Source of the DNA: Rubripirellula sp. | GTDB taxonomy: Bacteria > Planctomycetota > Planctomycetia > Pirellulales > Pirellulaceae | Assembly: GCA_029245125.1 (NCBI GenBank) | Contig: JAQWPZ010000103.1 | Location: 24,798 to 88,797, forward strand | Length of the DNA: 64,000 bases | Direction of reading: 5' to 3' | Part shown: in pieces, positions 45,743 to 55,387 of the stretch | Numbering within the stretch: position 1 is the first letter of the stretch | Layout of the letters: every line of letters starts with the position of its first letter | Notes under the pieces: generated by a model | What the model was told of the DNA's origin: nothing | What the model saw: only the letters and a program-made list of their open reading frames with translations | Databases searched by the model: none | Translations under genes and position numbers: made by a program

Positions 45743-47439
45743 GCATCATGAAAATTGCTGTACTCCTTCTGACATTCGTGTTTGCCCAAACCGCAATCTG
45801 TGGGTCGCAATCGCAATCGCAATCGGACAAAACAACACGTCCCCCCAACATTCTGTTCATTGTTTCCGATGACCATGGCTGGGGTGATTTGCCGGCAAAC
45901 TGGGACCAGACGGAGGTGCGACTTCCGGCCTTGGAAGCTCTGGCCGCGAAAGGCATTCGGTTTCCAAACTACCACACCGTCCCGCTTTGCGGACCATCGC
46001 GGGCGTGCATGTTCACCGGTCAATACTCGACGGAGAACGGTATGTGGCGCGGCCCCGGTCAACAGCCACTGGGATCGCCAGGATATCGCGGTATCAAACG
46101 CGACGTGAAAATGCTTTCGGAGCATCTCTCCGAGGCAGGCTACAAAACGGGAGCCTTCGGTAAATGGCACATGGGCTCGCTAGTTGGGGAAGTTCCGAGC
46201 GACCGAGGGTTTGACGAGTTTCGAGGCTTTCTCGGAGGAGCTCACTCGTATTGGATCAACGAAGCAAGATCCAAGTTTATGCACAATCGTCAGCCGGATC
46301 GCACCTCCAAAGGTCACGCGACAGAACTTTTTACTGGTTGGGCGGAGGAGTTTATTCGTGAGAGTGCCATCGAAGACAAGCCCTTCTTTTGCTACCTCGC
46401 CTACAACGCTGTTCACGGTCCGCTGCGAACCGACGATTCGAAGCCTGCTTCGGCGCCTGAAGCGTGGGTGAAAAAAACGCTCGACCGAGGAGTTAGTTTT
46501 CTGCGCAGCGACTATGTTGCCATTCTCGAGCACATGGATCACAACATTGGCCGTTTGATTGATACGTTGGATGAACTGAATGTTGCCGAAAATACGCTCA
46601 TCGTGTTTGTCAGCGATAATGGAGGCTGCACCATGGAGGAAGCAGCGGCCGGTGGTAGGTTTCCCGGCAACAATGGACCACTGCGAGGAGGTAAGGGGAC
46701 AACGCACCAGGGCGGGTTGAATGTGCCATTTCTAATGAATTGGAAAGGCAAACTCTCCGAAGGCATGGTCTCGGATGAGCAGGTGATGCATTGTGACATC
46801 TTTGCCACCTTATTGGATGCTGCCACGATCCCCGTTCCAGTCACGAATGGAAAAAACCCGGTACGCGGGATGTCTCTTATGCCGCACATGCTTTCGGCTG
46901 GGAGGAAAACCATTCCAGAGCGAACGATGATCTTTGAGCTGTGGGGCAACATCGGATTACGAAAGGGAAATTACAAACTGTGGAGCGATCTCGGGAGGGA
47001 GCACTCTCCAGATTGGGAAGCTCTCTCAGCCAAATTGGAGCAGAGCAATCTTGCCCTGTTCGACCTCAGCCAAGACGTTGCCGAGGAAATTGACTTGAGA
47101 CTCGAGCTTCCTGAAATTTATAGCTCGCTCAAGACAGAACTGATCGACCATCTTGCAAACATCAACTCCGAGTATCCCGGCGAACGAACTCCTGAGGTGT
47201 TGAACCGTGAAGCACCCAAACTTCCGAAGACAGCGACTGCTCCAATGCCAAAGCGAAGAACGCCAGATCAGTTTTTCAAGAGTCGAGATCGAAATGGGGA
47301 TGGAGCGATTACGCTCGAGGAATATATCGGCGATCCAAAAACGCGGAATGTTCCAGCGCTCACCAAACGGTTCACTAAGATTGACTCAAATGGCGACGGC
47401 AAGGTGCAACTAGACGAACTGAAAACTCAGGTAAAATAG
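45739..47439 (+). CDS. Secreted type I sulfatase with C-terminal EF-hands
   Basis: A 566-residue intact sulfatase. The signal (IAVLLLTFVFAQTAICGS) is followed by PPNILFIVSDDHGWGDLPAN with the metal-binding D-D. The maturation site is PLCGPSRACMFTGQYSTENG, where Cys of C-x-P-S-R becomes formylglycine. Then come FGKWHMGSLVGEVPSDRGF (the G-K-W-H motif), CYLAYNAVHGPL, and VFVSDNGGCTMEEAAAG with the metal-binding D-N. The C-terminal 60 residues hold two EF-hand loops (DRNGDGAITLEEY and DSNGDGKVQLDEL). It hydrolyses sulfate esters, most likely of a polysaccharide, outside the cytoplasm. It needs a formylglycine-generating or anaerobic maturase encoded elsewhere; the SUMF1 gene in this window is dead. 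It is coupled to the upstream esterase gene by ATGA. Confidence 0.93.
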   Translation: MSIMKIAVLLLTFVFAQTAICGSQSQSQSDKTTRPPNILFIVSDDHGWGDLPANWDQTEVRLPALEALAAKGIRFPNYHTVPLCGPSRACMFTGQYSTENGMWRGPGQQPLGSPGYRGIKRDVKMLSEHLSEAGYKTGAFGKWHMGSLVGEVPSDRGFDEFRGFLGGAHSYWINEARSKFMHNRQPDRTSKGHATELFTGWAEEFIRESAIEDKPFFCYLAYNAVHGPLRTDDSKPASAPEAWVKKTLDRGVSFLRSDYVAILEHMDHNIGRLIDTLDELNVAENTLIVFVSDNGGCTMEEAAAGGRFPGNNGPLRGGKGTTHQGGLNVPFLMNWKGKLSEGMVSDEQVMHCDIFATLLDAATIPVPVTNGKNPVRGMSLMPHMLSAGRKTIPERTMIFELWGNIGLRKGNYKLWSDLGREHSPDWEALSAKLEQSNLALFDLSQDVAEEIDLRLELPEIYSSLKTELIDHLANINSEYPGERTPEVLNREAPKLPKTATAPMPKRRTPDQFFKSRDRNGDGAITLEEYIGDPKTRNVPALTKRFTKIDSNGDGKVQLDELKTQVK

Positions 47440-47824
47440 AACCAGGGAAATTGGCTGCCTTTAGGACGCTCCCTTGGTTGATCAGGCAAGGTTCGCGGTT
47501 GAGTCTCGGCCGACAGAGAACTGGTTTACTGAAAAGGCCGATGCGAAGTCTGTCGAATCTGAAGCATGTTCGACCGGATGAACGCGAAAAAGGTGCCTTT
47601 GCCGTGGTTCCATCAAATCAAACGATTGCTCTATGTCGGGGTTAGATGGCTGCTACTAGCGTTCGAGGCGGCATTCCGGAAGCCTTTGGAAGGCAATCTC
47701 GGGCCACTTCTTGTGATGTTTTTCTTGCAAATTCTTGAACAACGCGCATGCAACTGGCATTGATAGTCTCTATTGGTTTGGGAACACCCAGCAAAATGGC
47801 TGGCATCCGTATCACCAATCATGA
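47440..47824. other. Intergenic spacer of about 0.38 kb
   Basis: I see no supported gene; short frames only. Confidence 0.4.
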
Positions 47825-48253
47825 GTGAAGTCTGTGTACCGTAGAATCTTTGGAACCAAGGCAATGTTGCCATTTTCCCCGCCAACTTCAAATCAGCAGC
47901 AGGTCCCGACTCAGAATTTACGGGACTTTCGATTCACGCGGGCCGCACTGGTACTCGCTCTGAGTGTTGTGATCGCGGCTAGCTGTATCGTGATGGTGGG
48001 GCCGCAGATTACCGTCATTGTGCCTGTCGCCCTGATCTTGGGCGTTTGTTTCGCTGTGCAGCGATCCTATTGGGCAATGATCTGCTTCGGCTATCCGTTG
48101 ACGTTTGGTTTGATCTCGGCGTGGATCGGGTGCAATGAGATGTCTGGATACCAACTCACCCTTGGTTTTTTCATCTCGATGGGATGCGGTTTGATCGGGT
48201 ATGCCTTGATTGCGTTGGGTTTATGGAAGACATTGCCCGGCGGAAATTCGTAG
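47825..48253 (+). CDS. Small multi-helix membrane protein, unrecognised
   Basis: A 142-residue frame starting with GTG at 47825; an ATG at 47864 would give 129 residues and lose only a basic leader. Four hydrophobic segments are visible: RAALVLALSVVIAASCIVMV, ITVIVPVALILGVCFAVQ, MICFGYPLTFGLISAWIG and LTLGFFISMGCGLIGYALIA. I recognise no family. The protein is probably an inner membrane protein. No operon partner is adjacent. Confidence 0.6.
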   Translation: MKSVYRRIFGTKAMLPFSPPTSNQQQVPTQNLRDFRFTRAALVLALSVVIAASCIVMVGPQITVIVPVALILGVCFAVQRSYWAMICFGYPLTFGLISAWIGCNEMSGYQLTLGFFISMGCGLIGYALIALGLWKTLPGGNS

Positions 48254-48723
48254 GTCATGGTGATCAGCATGGCTCACTGGACTCACAGGCCAGTCTGCCT
48301 CGCAAGCCAATCCCTGATTCGACTGTGATAACAAACGCGTGATTGGTCCACCGCGTCGTTTCACATGCAGCAAGAGTTTGTCGCTGCCACAACGCTAAAG
48401 CGAGATTTCAAACCGCCTCTGATTCGCCGGTTCGACCCTTGCTGCAAGGAATATGAGAGTCGCCAAGTGAAGAAGCGGCACACTTTTGCCGGACCAATGC
48501 ACCACCTCGATCCGTGACTTTCAATCGCCGATATCTGTTCGATGGCAAGAACTTGCGAACTTCAGATCAGGACATTCAATCGCTGATTTCTAGTGTGTCG
48601 CGGGTCCGAGACTGGTGCGATTGCCTAGGCAGGCTCAGGGCGTGCATTCACAACGCCCACAAATGTTGTGTCATTTGGCTGCCCGATCTTTGCATCGCAC
48701 CTGTCGGTCATTTTCAACGAAAC
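48254..48723. other. Intergenic stretch of about 0.47 kb
   Basis: The 3' ends of converging genes meet here. I see no supported gene or clear terminator. Confidence 0.4.
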
Positions 48724-50004
48724 TCAGTTTTGCTTTTCGTAAATGAGAAATTTGTCGGGTGCTGATCCGGTATTGCGAAAGATGCCGCGACCTTGCTCAT
48801 ACCATTTTCCGTCGTGCACTTTGTAAACGGAATGATATGTCCCCTTGGGATGGTAGACGTAGAAATGATTGATCCCTTGTCGGACCTCGATTCGCATGGG
48901 TACCTCATACTTGAATTTCAGACTGCCGTCAGCTTCATAGCCTTCTAGCACCTCAAGACCCATGCTGATTTTCTTGATGCGGTAGGAGCCATCTTCACGT
49001 ACGTGCTTCCATGTGCCTTGCAGTTTTTGCCATTCGGCATTTTCAGGATTCGCTTCTCCCGACGATTTGAGAATCAGCGTCATTCGGCCTCCACCGACGT
49101 GGGTTCGAAGCGAATCCCAATCGGTGTTGTTTGTGTCGTCAGAAAAAATCGCTCTGCGTTTGTCTTGGATTGATTTCCGTTCCTCGTCTGTCTTGGGTTG
49201 CTTGGAGGTGTCGATCACGTGAATGATTTGGTAATTGTGATTCCGTGATTTTTTCGTTGTACTGACGAGTCGATTCAGAGCCCACATGTGAAAAGCAGGA
49301 TCAGCATCGATGGCTTTCTGGAACGTTGGGCCGGCGATCTCAATTTCTGCGTCAACGTATTCTGATTCGCGGCCATCTGCTGAGCGAAAGTGGCCAATGT
49401 TCAGTCGGTCTGCGGTCCCGTCGGTAAAGCCCTGATGCCCAATGGTTTGATAGGTTTCCGAATACAAAAGCTCTCTGGCTTTTTTTGTGCGTTCCATTAG
49501 GTCTTCATGGTCAATTTCTTCGCCTTTGAGTTGTTGCAATCGCCACCAATTAATCGGTCTTACCGAATCGTCTAGAGAGTTGTAGCCTTGAATCGTGACG
49601 TATTGGTATTTCGAGTTCGCGGAGCTATTGAGTTTCATCAGTCCCCAGAAACTTTGTTGCCCTGCTTGGCATCTTAGATTATGGATTTCACGCCATTCAG
49701 ATTCGATAGCGAGATATTCCTCATCTTTGCCCTCGGGTACTGACATGTAGCCGAACACGAGGTAAGTGTAAGGGCGTGATGCTGATTTCTCGCGGTCCGC
49801 GAATGGGCTTCCTGAATCGATCGAGGCTTTCGCTTCTGATTCTTTTGCGTCCTCACTTTTCTGTGTTTTCGCCGCATCTGTTTGATCCTGCGTTTCCGCA
49901 TCATTGACGGCTTCGCTTTGCTGCTGCGCGCAAATGTCTTGAGGAAAAGAAAGCAGTAGAACAGGCAATAAGAGGAGGGGCATTAGTCGCCAGATGTTAT
50001 TCAT
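48724..50004 (-). CDS. Secreted protein with YCII/dabb-like repeats, unrecognised family
   Basis: A 426-residue exported protein from ATG 50004 (MNNIWRLMPLLLLPVLLLSF); the open frame extends to 50136, but this internal start gives a proper signal peptide ending at CAQQQ. An acidic, Gln/Glu/Asp-rich linker follows, then YTYLVFGYMSVPEGKDEEYL and EWREIHNLRCQAGQQSFWGL, reminiscent of a dimeric alpha/beta-barrel (EthD/dabb-like) unit. A related unit follows (NIGHFRSADGRESEYVDAEI, ADPAFHMWALNRL). The C-terminal 110 residues are beta-rich (LQGTWKHVREDGSYRI, HFYVYHPKGTYHSVYKVHDG), like the lipocalin-type domains of the two secreted proteins that follow on the other strand. I assign no function. Confidence 0.7.
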   Translation of the reverse strand: MNNIWRLMPLLLLPVLLLSFPQDICAQQQSEAVNDAETQDQTDAAKTQKSEDAKESEAKASIDSGSPFADREKSASRPYTYLVFGYMSVPEGKDEEYLAIESEWREIHNLRCQAGQQSFWGLMKLNSSANSKYQYVTIQGYNSLDDSVRPINWWRLQQLKGEEIDHEDLMERTKKARELLYSETYQTIGHQGFTDGTADRLNIGHFRSADGRESEYVDAEIEIAGPTFQKAIDADPAFHMWALNRLVSTTKKSRNHNYQIIHVIDTSKQPKTDEERKSIQDKRRAIFSDDTNNTDWDSLRTHVGGGRMTLILKSSGEANPENAEWQKLQGTWKHVREDGSYRIKKISMGLEVLEGYEADGSLKFKYEVPMRIEVRQGINHFYVYHPKGTYHSVYKVHDGKWYEQGRGIFRNTGSAPDKFLIYEKQN

Positions 50005-51066
50005 CAATAGACCTAACTTGGTGAGTTCTGATTGTTTTTCCTTCCGGCACTGTGGCAGACAAGGGCTCGCAGTCCGTAAGGATTCGGGAAATGCTGATAT
50101 GACTTCGGCTGGAAGCATCCCTTTCGGTGTTGACACACCGCCACCTGATAGTGCGACGCACTAGCGTGTTTCACCCGATTTATTTGAGAGAACTCGTCTC
50201 TGATTTCTGAGTCTTTTCTGTTCGACAAGAAGCGGGGCGTATTTGTTCCAGGGAAGAGAGGTCGACCCGAGCTGTGCCGAAAAACAAGAATGAAGATAGA
50301 TGCTAGTGAACAGATGCCGCATGAGTCGCGGTGAAACCGTTATGACCGAATTTGATTTCAAATGGTGTGACGTGGGTGAAGGGAATGAGTGTCGCCGTAC
50401 CATGCAGCAGCGATAACGCGATTGCGGAGTGCGAAGGTGCTGCTGTCACGCCAAGCGAGGCAGGTCATCCATGCGGCTTTGTAATCCCCCCGAAAAGAGA
50501 TGTTGTAGGTCGGGTTGCGGTTATTCTTCTCAGTCATTGGAGGCGGATGCCGATTGGGCGGTAACTGCATCCACGTGATTATATTTGACGATGTTTTCTT
50601 CTTGGATGCTGGCGGCCTTTGCATGCTCAAAACTGTTTTTGCCGTGCCCCTCAGATCGAGAAATGACTCAGAGTGCAGATGAAATAGAGGCGAGTCAGCC
50701 CGATCTGCTTGTAAAGAAACGGTCGCTTTAGCGGTCGATTCGCCATTGGGCAGATGAAAGCGGAATAGGAATTCCGGAATTTTATCGGTGCGTGCTGGGT
50801 AGTTTGGCGTCGTTTCTCGCACTGCTTTGCAGCTAATGTCGTTGTCGCGTCTGTTTTCGCTAGAGATGCGGTCATTGGATTGCCGCGATTCACGCAAACG
50901 AGTCGATCGTGAAGCAGCCTGCAGCGCTACACGGCTTGGCGGAGATTTGTTTGTGGGACGAACTGATTGTGTTGGTCTCGCCAACTAGTCGTCCCACCCC
51001 CTTTGCCTGAGTTCTGTTGCTCAGGCTTTCATCAGGATTTACTGAAATCGATTTGGAGAAGTGTGT
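50005..51066. other. Divergent intergenic region of about 1 kb
   Basis: A long minus-strand frame (50358-50984) has no domain and reads like antisense noise. I see no supported gene. The region separates two divergently transcribed genes for secreted proteins and must contain both promoters. Confidence 0.45.
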
Positions 51067-51957
51067 ATGACCCGTTTGTTAACTGTCGCGATTTTTGCTG
51101 CAATTTCTTTGCCGTCTAGTCTGCTGAACGGACAAGATCCCATTAAAGTTCCCGAAAAAATTCAGGCCGAGATGGCCTACCTTGTGGGCGAGTGGGACTA
51201 TACCGCTATCGAAAACGGTAAAACCTTCGAAGGTCATTACACCGCTCGTTGGGCTCCTGGGAAACAGGGGCTCTGGATGACCTTCGTGTCTAAGATCCAC
51301 AACGATTTCGGTGTGAGTGCTTGGGATCCTGAGACCGGAGAGATGGTCGAGAATTGGTATGGCCCAACCGAAGGAAGATTGGAGCTTCGCTACCGTATCG
51401 ATTCTGCGACCAAGTGGTCGGGCTCTTCCAAAAATGTGCGCCCCGATGGAACGGTTTCGTCAGGGAAGATGGGTGTCCAAAAAATGGACAGCAACAACTT
51501 CCGATTTGTGAAAGCCACCGAAGGCCAAGATCTGGATATCACAATGCATCGCAAAGTCATCAAGGCAGATTCGAATCTTGCAGGGCTGGACGCTTTTGTT
51601 GGGGACTGGGTGTCAGAATCGGATAATGGTAAACGCCGCACCTGGAGTTTTAGTTGGGATGCGACTCATACGTTTTTGAACAATCAAATGATCCAGTACG
51701 ATTCAAATGGCGAGGTAGTCTGGACGCTCAGCGCACTCGTCGGCTGGGATCAGGAGAATGAACGATTGGTGAATTGGGGTCGCGGTGGTAAGGGGCAATC
51801 AATGGATTTCTATTGGACCAAACTGGCTGATGGGACTTGGCAGTCCCAAGGAGCATCGGGGGATCGTACCTGGAATTTCAGTTTCAAAGACGGTCTGTTT
51901 CACTCAACAATGACGAATGAAGATCAAACTTCTACCATGGTGTTCTCTCGCAAATAA
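51067..51957 (+). CDS. Secreted DUF1579-like beta-barrel protein
   Basis: A 296-residue exported protein. I choose the ATG at 51067 over the GTG two codons upstream; the signal is LLTVAIFAAISLPSSLLNGQ. Two tandem lipocalin-like units follow: AEMAYLVGEWDYTAIENGKT to FRFVKATEGQDLDITMHRK, and LDAFVGDWVSESDNGKRRTW to WNFSFKDGLFHSTMTNED. Each has a G-x-W near its start and ends with strands like those of DUF1579 and related small-molecule-binding barrels. In planctomycetes such proteins are common and uncharacterised. The next gene downstream encodes a similar protein. Confidence 0.7.
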   Translation: MTRLLTVAIFAAISLPSSLLNGQDPIKVPEKIQAEMAYLVGEWDYTAIENGKTFEGHYTARWAPGKQGLWMTFVSKIHNDFGVSAWDPETGEMVENWYGPTEGRLELRYRIDSATKWSGSSKNVRPDGTVSSGKMGVQKMDSNNFRFVKATEGQDLDITMHRKVIKADSNLAGLDAFVGDWVSESDNGKRRTWSFSWDATHTFLNNQMIQYDSNGEVVWTLSALVGWDQENERLVNWGRGGKGQSMDFYWTKLADGTWQSQGASGDRTWNFSFKDGLFHSTMTNEDQTSTMVFSRK

Positions 51958-52246
51958 GAAGCGGTCTGGACTTTGGTTCGACCTGAAATGATCGACTTGA
52001 TATCGCCCAGGGAAATTGGATTTGGTCCACCTGGGCAAGGCGGAATGATGAGCGGCGACCGGGGAAAAGGTTGGTAGCCACAATTCGCCACGAATTCAAA
52101 AATCTTCCGGGCAAGATTCTGCTCGAGTTCGCACTACTTGTGCTAATTTCTTAACACAAGTTGCCATCATCGTCACAGCATAATGCTCAGCGCAAGCCGC
52201 GCTGCTGACGCTGTTTTCGGATAGAACGGCAGGTCGAGGGTTTCTG

Positions 52247-53290
52247 ATGTTGCGTTTCATTTTGAGCATTTCATGCTTGTTCGTTTGCATGGGCGGACTC
52301 TTTGCCGAGGAAAACTCGGTGACTGCCAAAGCCGCCGAATCCCAGCAACCAGCGAGTTGGTTGGAGTATCGGAATTTTCTTCAACAGCATGGTTTCCTCG
52401 GTACCTGGGAAGCGAACGGGACGACGATGGAAATTTTTGAGGGTATTCCCGCTGGCATTCCGTATACCCAATTAACGAAAAATCAGCTGAGTCAGCAGGG
52501 AACCGAAATGCAGGTTAGCCATCGGATGGAAACGGAGGATGGTGTTGTCATTTCCGAAGGTGGAGGATCAGTTTCCTGGAACGACGAAAGTGATCAGATC
52601 GAAGGGCTTGTTTCTGGCTTCGATCTTGGCAAGCCGTACTCGGGGAAAATGGTGTTGATTAGCATTGATCCGCAAGCCGGGACCGAGCGGTGGAGCTATC
52701 AGGAAACTAGTCGTGGCAAGGTACTGAATTATGACGTCGAGAACACGCAGATTGATGCAAATCATCGGAAGGGACGGATCACTGTCAAAGCGACCGGAAC
52801 CTCGATTCCCACTGAGTTGCAGAGAAAGAATCCAGTTGGCGAATTCATCGCAGAATTCAACACAATCGGTGTCTGGGAAGCGGGATTAGCGGACGGAACA
52901 CGAAGGCGACTTCACACGGAGTGGATCCTGGGTGGTCGGGTTCTGCAATCCAAGAATGTCGTTATTGATCAGGAGGGAAAGGAGACACAAAAGAACTCAA
53001 TCATGATCTATTGGGACGCTTCGCGTAGCCGCGTGGTGTATGTCGGCGCGGATGAGACTGGTAGTTCATGGCGTGGAGAACGTGTCTCAATCAAGGTGGA
53101 AGATGGCAAAACAATTGCAAAGACGCGTTTTCAAGGTGTCACTGCGGAGGGCGTCTCAACGGGAATCACCATGACGATGACCCTTGCAGGTGACCAATTG
53201 ACTCGTGTGTTTTCCGAGTGGACGTTCGATGATGGTCGTAAGGTACTTGAACAGTGGTACGAGCCGGTTGTGTTTCATCGGATGAAGTAA
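52247..53290 (+). CDS. Secreted beta-rich protein related to the preceding one
   Basis: A 347-residue exported protein with signal LRFILSISCLFVCMGGLFAE. It contains two beta-barrel-like units. The first starts GFLGTWEANGTTMEIFEGIP and the second EFNTIGVWEAGLADGTRRRL to LTRVFSEWTFDDGRKVLEQW. The G-x-W entry and the alternating strand pattern resemble its upstream neighbour (289 bases away, same strand), suggesting a distant duplication. No catalytic motif is visible. Confidence 0.65.
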   Translation: MLRFILSISCLFVCMGGLFAEENSVTAKAAESQQPASWLEYRNFLQQHGFLGTWEANGTTMEIFEGIPAGIPYTQLTKNQLSQQGTEMQVSHRMETEDGVVISEGGGSVSWNDESDQIEGLVSGFDLGKPYSGKMVLISIDPQAGTERWSYQETSRGKVLNYDVENTQIDANHRKGRITVKATGTSIPTELQRKNPVGEFIAEFNTIGVWEAGLADGTRRRLHTEWILGGRVLQSKNVVIDQEGKETQKNSIMIYWDASRSRVVYVGADETGSSWRGERVSIKVEDGKTIAKTRFQGVTAEGVSTGITMTMTLAGDQLTRVFSEWTFDDGRKVLEQWYEPVVFHRMK

Positions 53291-53918
53291 GCGTTGCGGT
53301 GGGCATTGACCGGTATCCTTCAAGCGGTGGCTCGCCAATCGAGTGAAGGAACTCGTGCGCCGATTGTCAATCAACCTGATCGTTAGGTAGCGAAATGCTT
53401 TCGCGGTTCTGGTCAGTTCGTGGTTGTCGTCAGGGCAAAGAATCTGAGAGATGAGTGAGCCATTTACGTTCATCACAATCAAAACCAATTTTCCGAAGCC
53501 GCGGTGGGTCATCCGGGGTCGAGGGCCAGTGGCCGTTTTCGGGTTGCTTTTCGACTGACGAAGGTGACCAACAATCCCCACCGCTTGAGTTTTGCATTCG
53601 GCCGAATTAAAAAATTGGGTTTGGCGGCACGGCGGTGTGTTTGAGTCGAATCAGCTGGGTCGAATGCATCGTGATTTTCGCCCGACCGATAATACGGCTA
53701 TCAGCGAAACGTCGGTCCGTTTTCTGCCCATGGTGAGACGAGAGGGTTTTGCCTTTGGGAGTTGGTCCCATTGATCCACGGCGTTTCGGTGTTGAGATGC
53801 ACGCTTTCGATTTTGAGGAAGGTTTTTGTGCCCCAACAGCGTTGAACGTTGCACGACAAAATCGATGTACAATGGGCGGCATTGTGAACGACGATTTTCT
53901 CATTCCATCTGATTGATC
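53291..53918. other. Intergenic stretch of about 0.6 kb
   Basis: I see no supported gene. The promoter of the SGNH hydrolase gene should lie near 53850-53915. Confidence 0.45.
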
Positions 53919-55085
53919 ATGATTCGAATATTGACCATCACCCTTTGGGTAAGTCTTTTATGTTTGGCAACTGCGGAAGCCCAAGACAAAACGTCGAGCG
54001 CAATTGGAAAACTTGATCCGGAAATGTCGGAGCGCAAGCGGGCGGATGATGGACTCGCTTGGTTCGACGTAACCACTTGGGGAACGGAGGGGCGAATCCT
54101 ACCCGAGCAGGATCGGAAGCGTTGGTACGATCGATTTCCCGGCAGTGCCGAGGGGGCGGTGACCAAGAGTGTTTGGAATCTCAGTCGACACTCTGCTGGC
54201 ATGATGGTCCGTTTCAAAACAGATGCGACATCGATTCATGTTCATTACAAACTGCTGAGTGCAAATCTTGCCATGTCACACATGCCGGCAACCGGTGTGA
54301 GTGGCGTTGATCTTTATGCCCGTGATGGCGATGGGCGGTGGCGTTGGGTGCAGGTGACGCGACCCTCCACACAGGAGGTGAAAGTGCAGTTGGTGAGTGG
54401 TCTTAGGCCAGGGTTGCGGGAGTACGCTGCTTACCTACCGCTTTACAACGGGGTGGAGTTTCTTAGCATCGGCGTCGATCCGAAAAGCAAATTTGAAACA
54501 CTGAAGCCGCGAAAGAAACCAATCGTCTTTTATGGGACAAGCATCACTCATGGCGCTTGCGCGAGTCGGCCGGGTATGGTCCATACCGCGATTCTCGGGC
54601 GGCGGTTCGATTGCCCTGTTGTGAATCTTGGGTTTTCCGGGAATGGGAAAATGGATCGAGAAGTCGGCGATTTCCTCGTGCAAATTGATGCATCAGTTTA
54701 TGTGATCGATTGCTTGCCAAATATGAATGCCAAAATGGTATCGGAAAAGTGTGTGCCCCTTGTCAAACAGATCCGAGCCGCCAAGCCAGACACGCCGATT
54801 GTGCTGGTGGAGGATCGCCGCAACACCAACAGCTGGATACTCCCCAGTCGCGACGCCCATCACACTGCAAATCATCAATCACTGCAGGCGGCTTTTGATC
54901 AGTTGAAAGCCGACTCTGTCGAGGGTCTCTACTACATTCACGGTGATCACCTGTATGGTGATGATGGTGAGGGAGCAACGGATGGATCACACGCGAATGA
55001 TCTTGGTTTCATGCGGCAGGCAGATGCTTTTGAACCAGTGCTTCGAAAAGCTCTCCAGCTAGAGAGCACATCCGTCGCAGAGTAG
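53919..55085 (+). CDS. Secreted SGNH/GDSL hydrolase
   Basis: A 388-residue protein from the ATG at 53919 (MIRILTITLWVSLLCLATAE, a signal peptide). An N-terminal jelly-roll-like domain (HYKLLSANLAMSHMPATG, YLPLYNGVEFLSIGVDP) precedes the SGNH domain. Block I is PIVFYGTSITHGACASRPGM with the catalytic Ser, block II NLGFSGNGKM with Gly, and block III YVIDCLPNMN with Asn. Block V is ATDGSHANDLGFM with the Asp and His of the triad. This two-domain layout is found in carbohydrate esterases that remove acyl groups from polysaccharides. It is a single-gene unit. Confidence 0.9.
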   Translation: MIRILTITLWVSLLCLATAEAQDKTSSAIGKLDPEMSERKRADDGLAWFDVTTWGTEGRILPEQDRKRWYDRFPGSAEGAVTKSVWNLSRHSAGMMVRFKTDATSIHVHYKLLSANLAMSHMPATGVSGVDLYARDGDGRWRWVQVTRPSTQEVKVQLVSGLRPGLREYAAYLPLYNGVEFLSIGVDPKSKFETLKPRKKPIVFYGTSITHGACASRPGMVHTAILGRRFDCPVVNLGFSGNGKMDREVGDFLVQIDASVYVIDCLPNMNAKMVSEKCVPLVKQIRAAKPDTPIVLVEDRRNTNSWILPSRDAHHTANHQSLQAAFDQLKADSVEGLYYIHGDHLYGDDGEGATDGSHANDLGFMRQADAFEPVLRKALQLESTSVAE

Positions 55086-55387
55086 GCTTTTCGAATCTCG
55101 AATTGTGCTTGCGTAAAACCTCGCCAGAGTTCAGCTTGGGCTCCTCTTGGGGCATCTTATGCGTGGTTTGGTATGCTCAAGACCGGCCGTGAAGTTTTTA
55201 AGCAAGATTTATCGTTTCATGAAGGTTCATGAGTGAGCACTTGCATTGGCTGTTGTTGCCGTTGCCGCGTGGTGAACTCAGCTGATGGCTGCGTTGCTAG
55301 AGGTGGCCGCGATGAAGTAGGTTGCGGTCACAGCGACAAATTCGGTCTGCTTGGGATCGCACTCCGCGGTCATTTTGAATGTGGCGT
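55086..55387. other. Intergenic spacer of about 0.3 kb
   Basis: The 3' ends of converging genes face each other across this spacer. I see nothing else in it. Confidence 0.4.

Noticed and set aside
50358..50984. 208-codon minus-strand open frame
   Set aside because: It is rich in Arg, Ser and Thr with no domain, signal or start context, and lies in a divergent promoter region.
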